Positions 1 to 8,231 of a stretch of DNA of 64,000 nucleotides are shown one piece after another (positions within the stretch are counted from its first letter, which is position 1; the number at the start of each line of letters is the position of its first letter). The stretch comes from Candidatus Saccharimonadota bacterium (GTDB lineage Bacteria > Patescibacteriota > Saccharimonadia > Saccharimonadales > Saccharimonadaceae): assembly GCA_905373795.1 (NCBI GenBank), contig CAJPUO010000003.1, positions 1 through 64,000 of the forward strand, read 5' to 3'. Both the position numbers and the translations under genes were made by a program. The notes beneath the pieces were generated by a model. It was not told the DNA's origin, made no database searches, and worked only from the letters and a program-made list of their open reading frames with translations.

Positions 1-146
1 TGTTGTCTTAAGAGTGGAAATGTGATGATTGTCAGTGACAACCATAGTTTCCAAAAGAGACTTATGTGTGAGGTGGAGTTTTTTGGGAGGTGTTTTGAGG
101 AAAGAACGTTGCCGTTTTTATCGTGGAGCAAATTGCCACCTGCCAT
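1..146 (-). CDS. Possible 5' end of an unknown membrane protein (partial)
   Basis: An open frame without stop runs from an ATG at 146 off the left edge, 48 codons. The visible part is polar for about 28 residues and then carries a hydrophobic stretch (FWKLWLSLTIITFPLL) that could be a membrane segment. It lies 65 bases downstream of mraZ on the same strand, so it could be the next gene of the division cluster. It does not start like RsmH, the usual neighbour, and might be an FtsL-like or other bitopic division protein. No Shine-Dalgarno site is visible. Identity unknown. Confidence 0.35.
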   Translation of the reverse strand, partial: MAGGNLLHDKNGNVLSSKHLPKNSTSHISLFWKLWLSLTIITFPLLRQ

Positions 147-211
147 CTTCAAATACCCAGATAGTTGATCTCGAGAGGTTTTCTAATTGTTAAGGTACTG
201 ACCCCGGCTAA

Positions 212-649
212 TCAATCCGTATTCTCGGCCGCCATCAGCCGAAAATACGCGCCCGCCCGCACCGCCACGACTTCCCGGTCAATGCCGGCATAGTCGAGTA
301 GATGCTGCTCAATCGTCACTCGCCCCTGTTTCTGGTCGAGCGCCGATGCGGTTTTACCGCGGCGAAACTTGACGTTCAGGTCGGCCACACGCTCATCCAG
401 AATACTTCCGGTCAGCGCGCCCTCCACTTCCCGATCCCAGACTTGCTGCGGATACAAGTGAAGATACTTGCCAAACCCGCGGGTCAACACGACGCCAGAT
501 GCAAACTCCGCCCTGAGCTCGGCCGGGATCGTCAAGCGCCGCTTGTCGTCCAACTTTCGCTCAAAGTAATCTGTCTGCACGTCGTCCTTCCTCCGTGGTA
601 GATTAGTTGGTTTTTCATAGTGGATGTTTGTTTTGGTTGGTGTTGCCAT
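212..649 (-). CDS. mraZ: Transcriptional regulator MraZ
   Basis: MraZ is the DNA-binding ring protein that controls the division and cell wall (dcw) cluster and its own gene. The first SpoVT/AbrB-like half holds the signature DDKRRLTIPAELR, and the second half repeats the fold (KQGRVTIEQHLLDYAG). The product is 145 residues from the ATG at 649, matching the usual MraZ length; a longer frame from 715 would run through the operator repeats and is unlikely. It carries a polar N-terminal extension of about 28 residues before the first domain. The TGGG repeats upstream support autoregulation. The gene that follows is not recognisable as rsmH. Confidence 0.88.
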   Translation of the reverse strand: MATPTKTNIHYEKPTNLPRRKDDVQTDYFERKLDDKRRLTIPAELRAEFASGVVLTRGFGKYLHLYPQQVWDREVEGALTGSILDERVADLNVKFRRGKTASALDQKQGRVTIEQHLLDYAGIDREVVAVRAGAYFRLMAAENTD

Positions 650-680
650 CAACTTTCGTTCCACTGATTCCACTATACTA

Positions 681-725
681 CCCACAACTACCCACATGCA
701 AGCCCTTTTACCCACTTTCTACCCA
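681..725 (-). promoter_or_regulatory. MraZ box: four TGGG repeats upstream of mraZ
   Basis: On the minus strand TGGG occurs at 725-722, 714-711, 694-691 and 684-681. The spacings of 10, 11 and (across a degenerate AGGG copy) 20 bases match the roughly 10-base TGGGN-N5 spacing known for MraZ operators. A TTGCAT/TATAGT promoter pair can be drawn through the array, so MraZ binding would overlap the promoter. Confidence 0.75.
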
Positions 726-743
726 TTTCCCTACCAAACTAAA

Positions 744-769
744 ACTTTTCCACGGTTTTGTGGAAAAGT
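744..769 (-). terminator. Rho-independent terminator of the 801-5061 operon
   Basis: A perfect 10-base-pair stem (ACTTTTCCAC / GTGGAAAAGT) with a 6-base loop is followed on the minus strand by TTTAGTTT. It lies just after the last gene of the unknown operon and before the mraZ operator. Confidence 0.8.
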
Positions 770-800
770 CTAGTGGTACTATGTTTATTTCAGACGCTAA

Positions 801-1442
801 TTAGCTATATGCTGAACAACCAATAACATCCTCGCCGTCATGCAGCATGCTATATAAAATATCTTTATCCATGATGTCTATAAACTCCGCTACGGTTTCA
901 CCAATAGCATCCCTAATTTCTTGATTATCGCCAGTTTCTCGATAATCCTGTACGTTTTTCCACAATTCTTCAACGATAGCGCCTCTAATAGCCTTCATCA
1001 CGGTATACGGATTATTTATTGCTAATATCTTATTAACGTCCATTTGGGCAATATGCCTCGCCAAATTCATAACGGTAGTATCGTCTGGATTCCGAAATTC
1101 TTGGCGAAAACGTTCCATACCGAGGCCGCCCGGTCTGTTTTTATTCTCATCAGCAGCCTTGAAAACTTCATCTAAACTTCCATCTATAACACCAAACAAC
1201 CGTCGTGTACCATCTTCCAAATCCGCCTCTTTACTATCAAGATCCAAAACGTAGCTCGACAACTCTCCTTTCGTTTGCACCAGAAAATCCCGTATCAGCA
1301 TCCGATTGCCAATCCCTTCAAGGACTACATTATGCGGCAGCACCGCAGCCTGATCTCTAATCTTTGCAGAATCTTTTTGCTCTAATCCAGCCAGAAAATC
1401 ACCAGATAAAAAATCAGAAGCTTTTTGCGGTAACTCCTCCAT
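801..1442 (-). CDS. Conserved hypothetical protein, last gene of the CHAT/PRTase-like operon
   Basis: A soluble, acidic, mostly helical protein of 213 residues with no motif I recognise and no membrane segment or signal peptide. The ATG at 1442 (MEELPQ) is preferred. A frame from 1460 overlaps the stop of the upstream gene, and a TATACT box lies 8 bases before 1442, so it may also have its own start of transcription. It is co-oriented with three other unknown genes and followed by a strong terminator. It probably works with the operon's protease-like and PRTase-like proteins, but that is inference from order only. Confidence 0.65.
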   Translation of the reverse strand: MEELPQKASDFLSGDFLAGLEQKDSAKIRDQAAVLPHNVVLEGIGNRMLIRDFLVQTKGELSSYVLDLDSKEADLEDGTRRLFGVIDGSLDEVFKAADENKNRPGGLGMERFRQEFRNPDDTTVMNLARHIAQMDVNKILAINNPYTVMKAIRGAIVEELWKNVQDYRETGDNQEIRDAIGETVAEFIDIMDKDILYSMLHDGEDVIGCSAYS

Positions 1443-1446
1443 ATTT

Positions 1447-2673
1447 TCATAGTATAACATAACCGCTTCCTTGCCTTTCTGCTAGCCGCCTGCGCCTACA
1501 TTGGCGGACTCTTTCTATATTAACCAAACTATCTCTCGTCACGCCATCCTTGCGATACGGACGTACGATATTTGTTCCGGGAGGCATATACATCTCTCCT
1601 CTTGGTTCAGATTTCTTTTCTCTACCTTCGGCGTGCCAAAGCATTCTCCGTATCAACTTCTCGAAATCGTAGTCAACAGAAGAATGAAACCCAGTGATAT
1701 AAGCTCCGTTCTTTGCTGTTTTAGAATCGTGTGCCGAGAAATACGCTCTAACGGGAATCTTCTTACCATCACCCATCAGCTCATCGACCGAAAGTCCATA
1801 TTTTATTCTTTGCTCATTAGCTACAATCAACTGCATTTCAATTTGATCTTCTATTTCGGGATATTGATCAACTAGCGAATGATAAACATCTCTAAGCTGC
1901 GAGCCGCTAATAGTCCAATCATCCAGTAGCACAACTCGCAAATTTTCTTTTGGCATATTCTCAATATCATCTCGATCAACGATAATCCTATTACCGTATT
2001 TTTCCCAATCTTCTTCAGTAAAATTGGCTAGTATATTATCTAATAAATATTCATCGCTCTTTATCTGATTCTTATTAATTTTAATTTCTCCAGCGATAAC
2101 ACAAATTTGTAAATCGGTATTTGCCTCAAGAGCTGCTTTCCAGCTGGCAGCGATACCAGCCGCTGCTTCTTTGTATTCTTTTTCGCCAATAAATGTCAAA
2201 TTTTCGCGCATGGATTTAGCTTCATTTGCATATTTACCGTTTAGGGATTCTACATAGGCAAAAAACCCATCAAGCTGGCATAGCGTTTCGTATTCCGTTA
2301 ATTCTGCCCTATCACCTCTATACAGATCATCTAATGTAAAAGTTTGTGGGATGCAGCATGTTCTGGGAGTATATGTGATAATATTACTCCTGTCTTCAGC
2401 CTTACCTGCCAGCTGTTCATCTAAACGCGGAGCAACTTTGACCACTCCCTCTGACTCTAGCCGCCAGCATGCCTCTTCAGGGCTAATTTCATCGCTCGCT
2501 CCAGCAGGATGAATCTCGACTCCTGAAAACTTTACCGGAGTAAGGCTATAGTTGTCGACATACGAACCACTCCCCCCAGTAGCCTCTATATCTGGCCCGG
2601 CGCCCGAATCCCTCTCAAGATTATCTTCATTCTCTCCTGGCGGAAGAAATGTTGTCTCAAGACTTCTTCTCAT
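1447..2673 (-). CDS. Phosphoribosyltransferase-like protein of unknown function
   Basis: A 408-residue protein. Residues 246-261 read RVVLLDDWTISGSQLR: a hydrophobic strand, two acidic residues and a small-residue loop, the layout of the 13-residue PRPP-binding loop of type I phosphoribosyltransferases (hhhhDDxxxTGxT). The region after it (VRAYFSAHDSKTAKNG) could form the end of the fold. The first 80 residues are low-complexity and probably disordered. Substrate unknown; it may be a catalytic PRTase or a degenerate binding domain. It starts 11 bases after the previous gene's stop with an AAAGGT ribosome site, so it is co-transcribed with 2685-3080 and 3073-5061. Confidence 0.6.
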   Translation of the reverse strand: MRRSLETTFLPPGENEDNLERDSGAGPDIEATGGSGSYVDNYSLTPVKFSGVEIHPAGASDEISPEEACWRLESEGVVKVAPRLDEQLAGKAEDRSNIITYTPRTCCIPQTFTLDDLYRGDRAELTEYETLCQLDGFFAYVESLNGKYANEAKSMRENLTFIGEKEYKEAAAGIAASWKAALEANTDLQICVIAGEIKINKNQIKSDEYLLDNILANFTEEDWEKYGNRIIVDRDDIENMPKENLRVVLLDDWTISGSQLRDVYHSLVDQYPEIEDQIEMQLIVANEQRIKYGLSVDELMGDGKKIPVRAYFSAHDSKTAKNGAYITGFHSSVDYDFEKLIRRMLWHAEGREKKSEPRGEMYMPPGTNIVRPYRKDGVTRDSLVNIERVRQCRRRRLAERQGSGYVIL

Positions 2674-2684
2674 AAAAATTACCT

Positions 2685-3080
2685 TTAGTCCTTGGATTTT
2701 CTGCTAACTGCAAGCTCCTTCCAAATCCGCCCCAACGTGTTACAAGTATCAAGGTTCGCGTCTTGCGCGGTAATCTCTTGCATGGTAGCCTCCTGCGGAT
2801 CATCTTCACCGGGAATAATTTTGTATACATGGCATTCGCCAATCCCTCCATTTTCACTAGCCTTGTATTTAATACGATATATGTCAAATTTATCTTCAGA
2901 CAGATTACCATGACTATCAAACCGAGCCAGATTAACATCCATAGAAGCGTCGTCGTCACCTTGCGCAAAATGATACATCGCACTAGCTATATCCGCCAAG
3001 TATCTCCTCGCAAACGCTTCGTAATCGTCGGATCTCGTCGGCTCTGTCTCTAAAACTGCCCCCATTATTTCCCTACTCAT
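2685..3080 (-). CDS. Small hypothetical protein in the CHAT/PRTase-like operon
   Basis: A soluble protein of 131 residues if it starts at the ATG at 3080; an ATG at 3101 is also in frame, but 3080 has a purine-rich site (GAGGAGAG) at better spacing. The start overlaps the stop of the CHAT-like gene, which indicates translational coupling. The sequence is acidic and helix-rich near the start (YEAFARRYLADIASAMYHFA), then has strand-like segments (DIYRIKYKASE, ECHVYKIIPGE). No family recognised. It could be a small partner or chaperone of the large protein upstream. Confidence 0.6.
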   Translation of the reverse strand: MSREIMGAVLETEPTRSDDYEAFARRYLADIASAMYHFAQGDDDASMDVNLARFDSHGNLSEDKFDIYRIKYKASENGGIGECHVYKIIPGEDDPQEATMQEITAQDANLDTCNTLGRIWKELAVSRKSKD

Positions 3081-5061
3081 TGCTCGTCTCTCCTCTCTCA
3101 TATGAATATGTTATTCCATACCTCGTTAATGCCATTACATCTGACCTATGACCATTATCTTCATCTTCAGTCTCAATTATAATTTTATCATCTTCGCTTA
3201 TATAAGCACGTGTCATCCCAGCCAGACCGCTCTTAACGGTAATTGGAAATGCTGAAGAAATTGCTGACGCTGTACCTTGTCGCCGTTGTGGTCCTCTCTC
3301 ATCAATCGCAAGCGGATTAGATTCATTTTCTCGTCTAAGCGGATGGCATGATAATAATATCAGGAATTTCGGGTTTAGCACCCGCATAAGATCCATCATA
3401 CCTTTTTTACTACGCCATTCGTCAGGATCAGATTTTATACGTTCTACAAACGACACCGTAAGCCCTTCTTCGCTACCGTGACCAAACAAAACAACTCTAC
3501 TAAAGGTGTCGCTATCAACACCAACTTTTTCTAGTCTTTCTATTACACCAGATAACATGTCGGTATGATTTATCTCAACAGCTAGGATGTCGCTAGTCTT
3601 TATATTGCGAAAGCTACGCGCAGCGCCATTATGGTCTCCTGTTACCCCTCTAATAATTATCGTTGCTGAGTTGCCAGATTCTGTACACCCAGTCTCTAAT
3701 ATATGCAGCGTGCCTCGCAAGACTTCTGGACTCCAGTCAGAAAAATGCGTTATCCCCAGCTCTTTACCCAGCTTGTTAGCATTGTCCTGTCCAATCCCGC
3801 GGATAGTTCGGATATAATCGTTGTATCTGCCAACCTGCTGACCTATGTTGTCAGAAGAGGACGAATCAACCATGCCTACAATACCGCAAGTCATTATCTT
3901 AGGATTCACGTCTGGCAAACGTCCCTCAAAGTACTTCTGTATCAAATCGCACCGTCCATAGATATCGGGCTTCATCTTACCATCATCACCGTAGATCTCT
4001 GTCTTTTCTATACAGTATTTGATGATCGCCCGATCAAGCCCCTTTTCTTTATCGCCCTGTTCGTTAACCAGCCGGCGTAATGGCTCTGGAAAGTCCTCTC
4101 GATCTCTGGCGTCCTGCGGCCAGCGCTCCGGCGGAAAACCATGATCTACCAGCCAGACTGCGTACGTATCAAATCTGCGCCAACCCATTGAAGCTGCACT
4201 AATTTCAATAGCCTCGGCCACCTCGCCAACAATTACGCCTTCAAATTCTTCAGCTATCTCCCCAGGCAGCACCGCTTCGGCGCTCATTAAATGAGTTACA
4301 GCCTCTTCATGCCTATAATAGCGGCTGAAGAAATCGCCACTATCACTATTTTTGAGAGAATGTGTCGAGTCAACCTGCTCCTGCATAGCGCGCCGCGCGC
4401 TATCCGCAAGCTTTGGCATATGCTTATAATGCTTTCTGAAGAGCGCCGCAACATTTTTTTGCGCTAAAACTGGCAAATCTAAATTTGTGTAATAATGGAC
4501 GTATTTTTCATCATAACCTTTCGATTTCCAATTAAGCCTATCATCTTTCGCTACACGCTCTCTTATGTCAGGTACTAGCTTCTCTATTTCTTCATAATCG
4601 CCCCGCGCGATACTTCCTGCGAAATCAGGATAGCTCTTAGGAATAAAATTGCCATTAAAACCATTCACGTCAGCCCGAAACTCCCACTCTTCGTCAATCT
4701 TATTAATTCTCTGCTGAGTCAATTCGTCAAGTTCTTCTTCAGCATGAGAATGCTCGTTTTCAGAATCGCCGCTTTCGTTATCTGCAGTCTCATGATCTTC
4801 ATCAGCACTACGCCAGCCAGTCCTTTTCATCAGCCGATACACTAGATCAACCACACCTCTCCCTATCCGCCGCAGACTGGACTTCCGTTCATCACGGCTA
4901 GCCCCTGCCTCTAATAAAGGCACTCCATCAGGCACAGGAAGAAGCGCCGCTTTACCAAGGTCGCCAGCTTTATCCGATTCTGGCGTCAACAATCTATCGG
5001 CATTAGGCACAGACCTATCTTTGCCATTCTTATTAGCCGTGGTAATCAACTCTTCTGTCAT
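3073..5061 (-). CDS. Large protein with a CHAT/caspase-like His-Cys signature
   Basis: 662 residues from the ATG at 5061 (MTEELITT). The N-terminal 130 residues are charged and probably disordered; the middle is helical without recognised domains. The C-terminal 150 residues resemble the caspase/CHAT/clostripain (clan CD) protease fold: a hydrophobic strand ending in FGHGSEEG (His528), then about 44 residues later a strand ending in LILLSCHP (Cys572), then a segment like the end of such domains (ISSAFPITVKSGLAG). In that clan the His and Cys form the catalytic dyad. This is motif reading, not a search. First gene of its operon, with a clear promoter. A role in signalling, conflict or regulated proteolysis is inference. 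Confidence 0.6.
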   Translation of the reverse strand: MTEELITTANKNGKDRSVPNADRLLTPESDKAGDLGKAALLPVPDGVPLLEAGASRDERKSSLRRIGRGVVDLVYRLMKRTGWRSADEDHETADNESGDSENEHSHAEEELDELTQQRINKIDEEWEFRADVNGFNGNFIPKSYPDFAGSIARGDYEEIEKLVPDIRERVAKDDRLNWKSKGYDEKYVHYYTNLDLPVLAQKNVAALFRKHYKHMPKLADSARRAMQEQVDSTHSLKNSDSGDFFSRYYRHEEAVTHLMSAEAVLPGEIAEEFEGVIVGEVAEAIEISAASMGWRRFDTYAVWLVDHGFPPERWPQDARDREDFPEPLRRLVNEQGDKEKGLDRAIIKYCIEKTEIYGDDGKMKPDIYGRCDLIQKYFEGRLPDVNPKIMTCGIVGMVDSSSSDNIGQQVGRYNDYIRTIRGIGQDNANKLGKELGITHFSDWSPEVLRGTLHILETGCTESGNSATIIIRGVTGDHNGAARSFRNIKTSDILAVEINHTDMLSGVIERLEKVGVDSDTFSRVVLFGHGSEEGLTVSFVERIKSDPDEWRSKKGMMDLMRVLNPKFLILLSCHPLRRENESNPLAIDERGPQRRQGTASAISSAFPITVKSGLAGMTRAYISEDDKIIIETEDEDNGHRSDVMALTRYGITYSYERGETSNE

Positions 5062-5086
5062 ATTTATTTTAACTTCTTGCTGTTTT

Positions 5087-5115
5087 ATAGTAGCACAAAA
5101 TATAAATAATGTCAA
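5087..5115 (-). promoter_or_regulatory. Sigma-70-type promoter of the 801-5061 operon
   Basis: TTGACA at 5115-5110 and TACTAT at 5092-5087 are separated by 17 bases. The predicted leader to the ATG at 5061 is about 20 bases. The 5116-5262 stretch upstream has a second TTGACA without a matching -10 and a small hairpin, but no gene that I can recognise. Confidence 0.7.
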
Positions 5116-5262
5116 ATTTCCGTATCAGTTCACGGTCTCAGCAAGCTCAACCTTGCAATCAGAAACTAACCGCGGCCCTATCTCATTATTATCGGAGCTA
5201 GAGTAACCACCAGCACGTACCGTTTGCCAATCACCCCCCCTGTGTCAAATATAGCATTTTAG

Positions 5263-6774
5263 CTAGCCCAAAACCTCCTCCCCAAAATGCTTCTGCAGCC
5301 GCATCTTAATCGAGCCTTCATGCCGGCCAAGTTGTTGGCTGAGCTGCTGGATAGTTGCGCCCTGTAAAAATTCCTGTTTGAGGGTGTCATCGTCGGCTTT
5401 TTCCCATGGCATGTAGGCTTTGGGATAGGTTTCGCGCATTTTGGCAATTTTTTGCTGCCAACTAGCGGATTTGCCGGATTTTTTCGACGTTGACTGTTTC
5501 CGCTTCATCTCCTCCAGCATTGGACGATAATGCTTGACCGCCTCACTACTTGCCCGCTGCAACACCTCATCAATCGCCAGTGCATCAGGCGAGACCGCCA
5601 GTGCCTTGCGGTTAATTCCATACAAATATAAATTATCCAAATCACGCACCCGACTGAGCGCCACATAGCCCATCCCTTCAACAAAGGCCTTTCTCAGGTC
5701 AATTTTTGCCGCATCCAGCGTCATGCCCTGGCTTTTATGCACGGTGATAGCCCACGCCAGGCGCAGTGGCACCTGCGAGATACTGGCCCGCTTGCGTTCG
5801 CCGTCGCGCAATTCCCACACATCCGGCACCATCGTCACCTGCCGACCGTCACGAAACTCCACAATTGGATAGTCCGTCAGCGGCTCAAAATCAACCACCG
5901 TGCCGATACTGCCATTGGCGTACAATTTCTGCAGCGAATTTTTTACCGCCATCACTAACGCACCCGGTTTCAATACAAGTTCACTCGGCGCTAACACCGA
6001 CCGCTGCAAGCTCTCGACGTACACCTTCGATCCAGTCGTCGTCTGCTGATATGTCCGCTCCTCGCCCGCCAGCTCCGCCAGCTTCTGGCTGTTGATAGCA
6101 TCAACATCAACATTGACGGTATGTAGTTCAGTGATATCACCGTCAGGCAGTTCGACCTCTGTTCGCGCCAGCAACGTCTCGGCATGATGCCGCCTGATAT
6201 CGTCATTCCTCAGTGCCGTCAAAATCTCGAGGAGTTGCTCGTCATTTTGCCGGTATTGCCGCTCCAGATACAGCACCGCCGGCTGCAGCTCCTGCCACGC
6301 CTCCGAATACACCACGAAGCCACCGCCCTGTTCGCCCGGACGGTTGATCGGCGGTAATTGGAAAAAATCACCGCTCATCACCAGCTGCACACCGCCAAAT
6401 GGCTGGTCGTTTTCCCGGACACCACGCAACACCCGGTCAACCATGTCCAGCCGAAAATCATGCAGCATGGAAATCTCGTCAATCACCAACACATCAGTCT
6501 TAGTAATCACCTCACGCCGCGTTTTTGACAGTCGATCAAAAAAGTTATTCGCGATATGATCACTGACGCCAATGCCGCTCCAGCTGTGAATCGTATTGCC
6601 GCCCAAATGCGTCGCCGCCAAGCCCGTCGTCGCTGTTACCGACACCTTTTTACCCTGGTCACGCGCCTGTGCAATAAACGTGTTCAATAGGTGCGTCTTG
6701 CCCGTCCCCGCCGCACCCGTCAGCAGCGCCGACCGACCGCTCATCAAAATCGCCAGCGCTAATTCCTGGTCCAT
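5263..6774 (-). CDS. Pif1/RecD2-like superfamily 1 DNA helicase
   Basis: 503 residues. Walker A GAAGTGKTHLLNTF lies near residue 20, Walker B/DEAD-like LVIDEISMLHDF near 95, and the late SF1B motif WAITVHKSQGMTLDAA plus YVALSRVRDLDNLYLYG around 345-390, all typical of Pif1-type 5'-3' helicases. The last 60 residues (WEKADDDTLKQEFLQGATIQQLSQQLGR) look like a helix-turn-helix tail often seen on bacterial members. Expected role: unwinding forked or structured DNA in replication and repair. It starts 2 bases after the stop of the DUF4868 gene, so the two are one transcript. Confidence 0.85.
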   Translation of the reverse strand: MDQELALAILMSGRSALLTGAAGTGKTHLLNTFIAQARDQGKKVSVTATTGLAATHLGGNTIHSWSGIGVSDHIANNFFDRLSKTRREVITKTDVLVIDEISMLHDFRLDMVDRVLRGVRENDQPFGGVQLVMSGDFFQLPPINRPGEQGGGFVVYSEAWQELQPAVLYLERQYRQNDEQLLEILTALRNDDIRRHHAETLLARTEVELPDGDITELHTVNVDVDAINSQKLAELAGEERTYQQTTTGSKVYVESLQRSVLAPSELVLKPGALVMAVKNSLQKLYANGSIGTVVDFEPLTDYPIVEFRDGRQVTMVPDVWELRDGERKRASISQVPLRLAWAITVHKSQGMTLDAAKIDLRKAFVEGMGYVALSRVRDLDNLYLYGINRKALAVSPDALAIDEVLQRASSEAVKHYRPMLEEMKRKQSTSKKSGKSASWQQKIAKMRETYPKAYMPWEKADDDTLKQEFLQGATIQQLSQQLGRHEGSIKMRLQKHFGEEVLG

Positions 6775-6776
6775 AC

Positions 6777-7754
6777 TTAACCTCGTGGCGGTTCGCCCTC
6801 AGGCTCGCCCAGTAGTTTTTTCGACTTAATTTCGTAGCGCTTGCCAGTAATTTTGCTCTCGATATAGTCCTCGTTGATCAAGTTCACAAACATGTCCAGA
6901 TCATTACCATCCATAATGATAATCGCACCATTATCGTCGCTCATCAGCTCCAGCTGCATCTCGTCAGCATAGTCCAACACCTGCTCTTGTTTAACCTCGC
7001 CGATCTCCAATTTCTGTAGTTTATTGATAGTCTTTTTGCGCTCCTTGACCAGCGCATTAAGATCCAAGCCCTCGGGGAAACTCAACTTATATTCCTTTTC
7101 AATTTCCGCCACCTTCTTATCAGCAATCACCTGCTTCTTATACTCATAGCCAAACATCCGCTCAAACTTGCCTGGATTAAAGGCAAAAATATCCTGACCG
7201 ATGATCAGCACCTGGTTATCATCTGGCACCTTAAAACCGACTTCCGCCTTAAATGCACCAAACTTGCCGTCAGAAAACTCCCACGCCAGCGCACTTTTTA
7301 GTGTCTGTCCCTGTTGGATTAGCTTCGCCGTATAAAAGACTTTTTCTGGATCATTCGGATCAGTAAACCGTGCCAGTACGCCCTTCATCCGCTTGAACTC
7401 ATGTTCAGTTTCCGAAAATTCCACGATGTCGCCGCGCTCGTGTTCAATCAAATAAATCAAGGTTTCCGCTCGGCCAACCTTGCCGAGATCCGTCCGCAAT
7501 AGCACGTTGTCTTCCGCTTCGCTCAGCTCATAATCGCGCACACCAAGGCCAGTGCCTGCGCCCAAATTAACTTGATTGATATAATCAAACAAAAATAACG
7601 GCCGAAGCTGCTGCTCAACATCGCCCTTCAAAGGCATAAAATACGGCGTGTAGTTTTTATTAAATAAGAACAGCTCTATCTGTAGATCATTCTTCTTCGC
7701 ATCAGTTTGATTGGCCCACAAAAAAATATCAGTCGTTTCCCTCACTTCTTCCAT
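6777..7754 (-). CDS. DUF4868-like (KwaB-like) protein
   Basis: 325 soluble residues. The central part (DDNQVLIIGQDIFAFNPGKFERMFGYE, residues about 182-207) matches my memory of the DUF4868 core, a run of two strands followed by a phenylalanine-rich helix. That domain is best known from KwaB of the Kiwa phage-defence system. The membrane partner KwaA is absent here, so a defence role is not shown. A TATAAT box 7 bases before the ATG suggests a leaderless mRNA. It is followed directly by the Pif1-like helicase gene. Family call moderate; function unknown. Confidence 0.5.
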   Translation of the reverse strand: MEEVRETTDIFLWANQTDAKKNDLQIELFLFNKNYTPYFMPLKGDVEQQLRPLFLFDYINQVNLGAGTGLGVRDYELSEAEDNVLLRTDLGKVGRAETLIYLIEHERGDIVEFSETEHEFKRMKGVLARFTDPNDPEKVFYTAKLIQQGQTLKSALAWEFSDGKFGAFKAEVGFKVPDDNQVLIIGQDIFAFNPGKFERMFGYEYKKQVIADKKVAEIEKEYKLSFPEGLDLNALVKERKKTINKLQKLEIGEVKQEQVLDYADEMQLELMSDDNGAIIIMDGNDLDMFVNLINEDYIESKITGKRYEIKSKKLLGEPEGEPPRG

Positions 7755-7799
7755 GAGGGTAATTATAGCAATTTTTGTACTGAACCGCCAGACGGCTGA

Positions 7800-8219
7800 T
7801 TATAGCCGCTCACCGAGCCGCGCCCGATTGGCCCACTGATCCGCCAGTTCATTGCCTTCGTCGCCCTCATGGCCGCGCACCCAGCGGAGTTCTGCCTGCG
7901 ACTGCACATATAGCTCGTGCAACTCGCGCACAATGTCCAGATTCTTGATCTCGCCGCCCTTCTTTGTCCAGCCGCGCTGCTGCCAACCCGGCGCCCACTT
8001 GGTCACCACATTGATCCAAAACTCGCTGTCAGTGTAAATCACGCACGGCGCGCCGTCGGCATCTCGAAGCGCCGCAATCAGCGCCTTGCCTTCCATGCGA
8101 ATATTGGTCGTCTCGCCGTCCTCTGACCCTAAAATATGCGGCTTGAGATCCTTGATGACTGCAAACCCGCCCGGACCGGGATTGGGCGAAGCAGAACCGT
8201 CAGTGTAGTAGACTATCAT
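7800..8219 (-). CDS. rnhA: Ribonuclease HI
   Basis: 139 residues. It cleaves the RNA strand of RNA-DNA hybrids in replication. It has the RNase HI start YYTDGSASPNPGPGG (Asp7), the catalytic Glu43 (RMEGKA), Asp64 (YTDSEF) and the C-terminal WVRGHEGDEGNELAD with the flexible His and last Asp. The handle region (GWQQRGWTKKGGEIKN) is present, as in E. coli RNase HI. TATAAT lies 6 bases before the ATG, so the transcript is probably leaderless. Confidence 0.93.
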   Translation of the reverse strand: MIVYYTDGSASPNPGPGGFAVIKDLKPHILGSEDGETTNIRMEGKALIAALRDADGAPCVIYTDSEFWINVVTKWAPGWQQRGWTKKGGEIKNLDIVRELHELYVQSQAELRWVRGHEGDEGNELADQWANRARLGERL

Positions 8220-8231
8220 ATCCTCATTATA

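Noticed and set aside
302..601. Open frame on the plus strand opposite mraZ, and many similar antisense frames across the window
   Set aside because: They lie wholly opposite strongly recognised genes, have low-complexity composition and no start signals; they are shadows of the real genes.
2657..2983. 108-residue frame on the minus strand overlapping 2685-3080
   Set aside because: It runs in another frame of the same region, has unbalanced composition, and would remove the coupled start of the 2685-3080 gene.
5116..5262. Possible small RNA gene with TTGACA near 5245 and a GC-rich stretch
   Set aside because: No -10 at suitable spacing, no terminator and only a weak hairpin; not supported.
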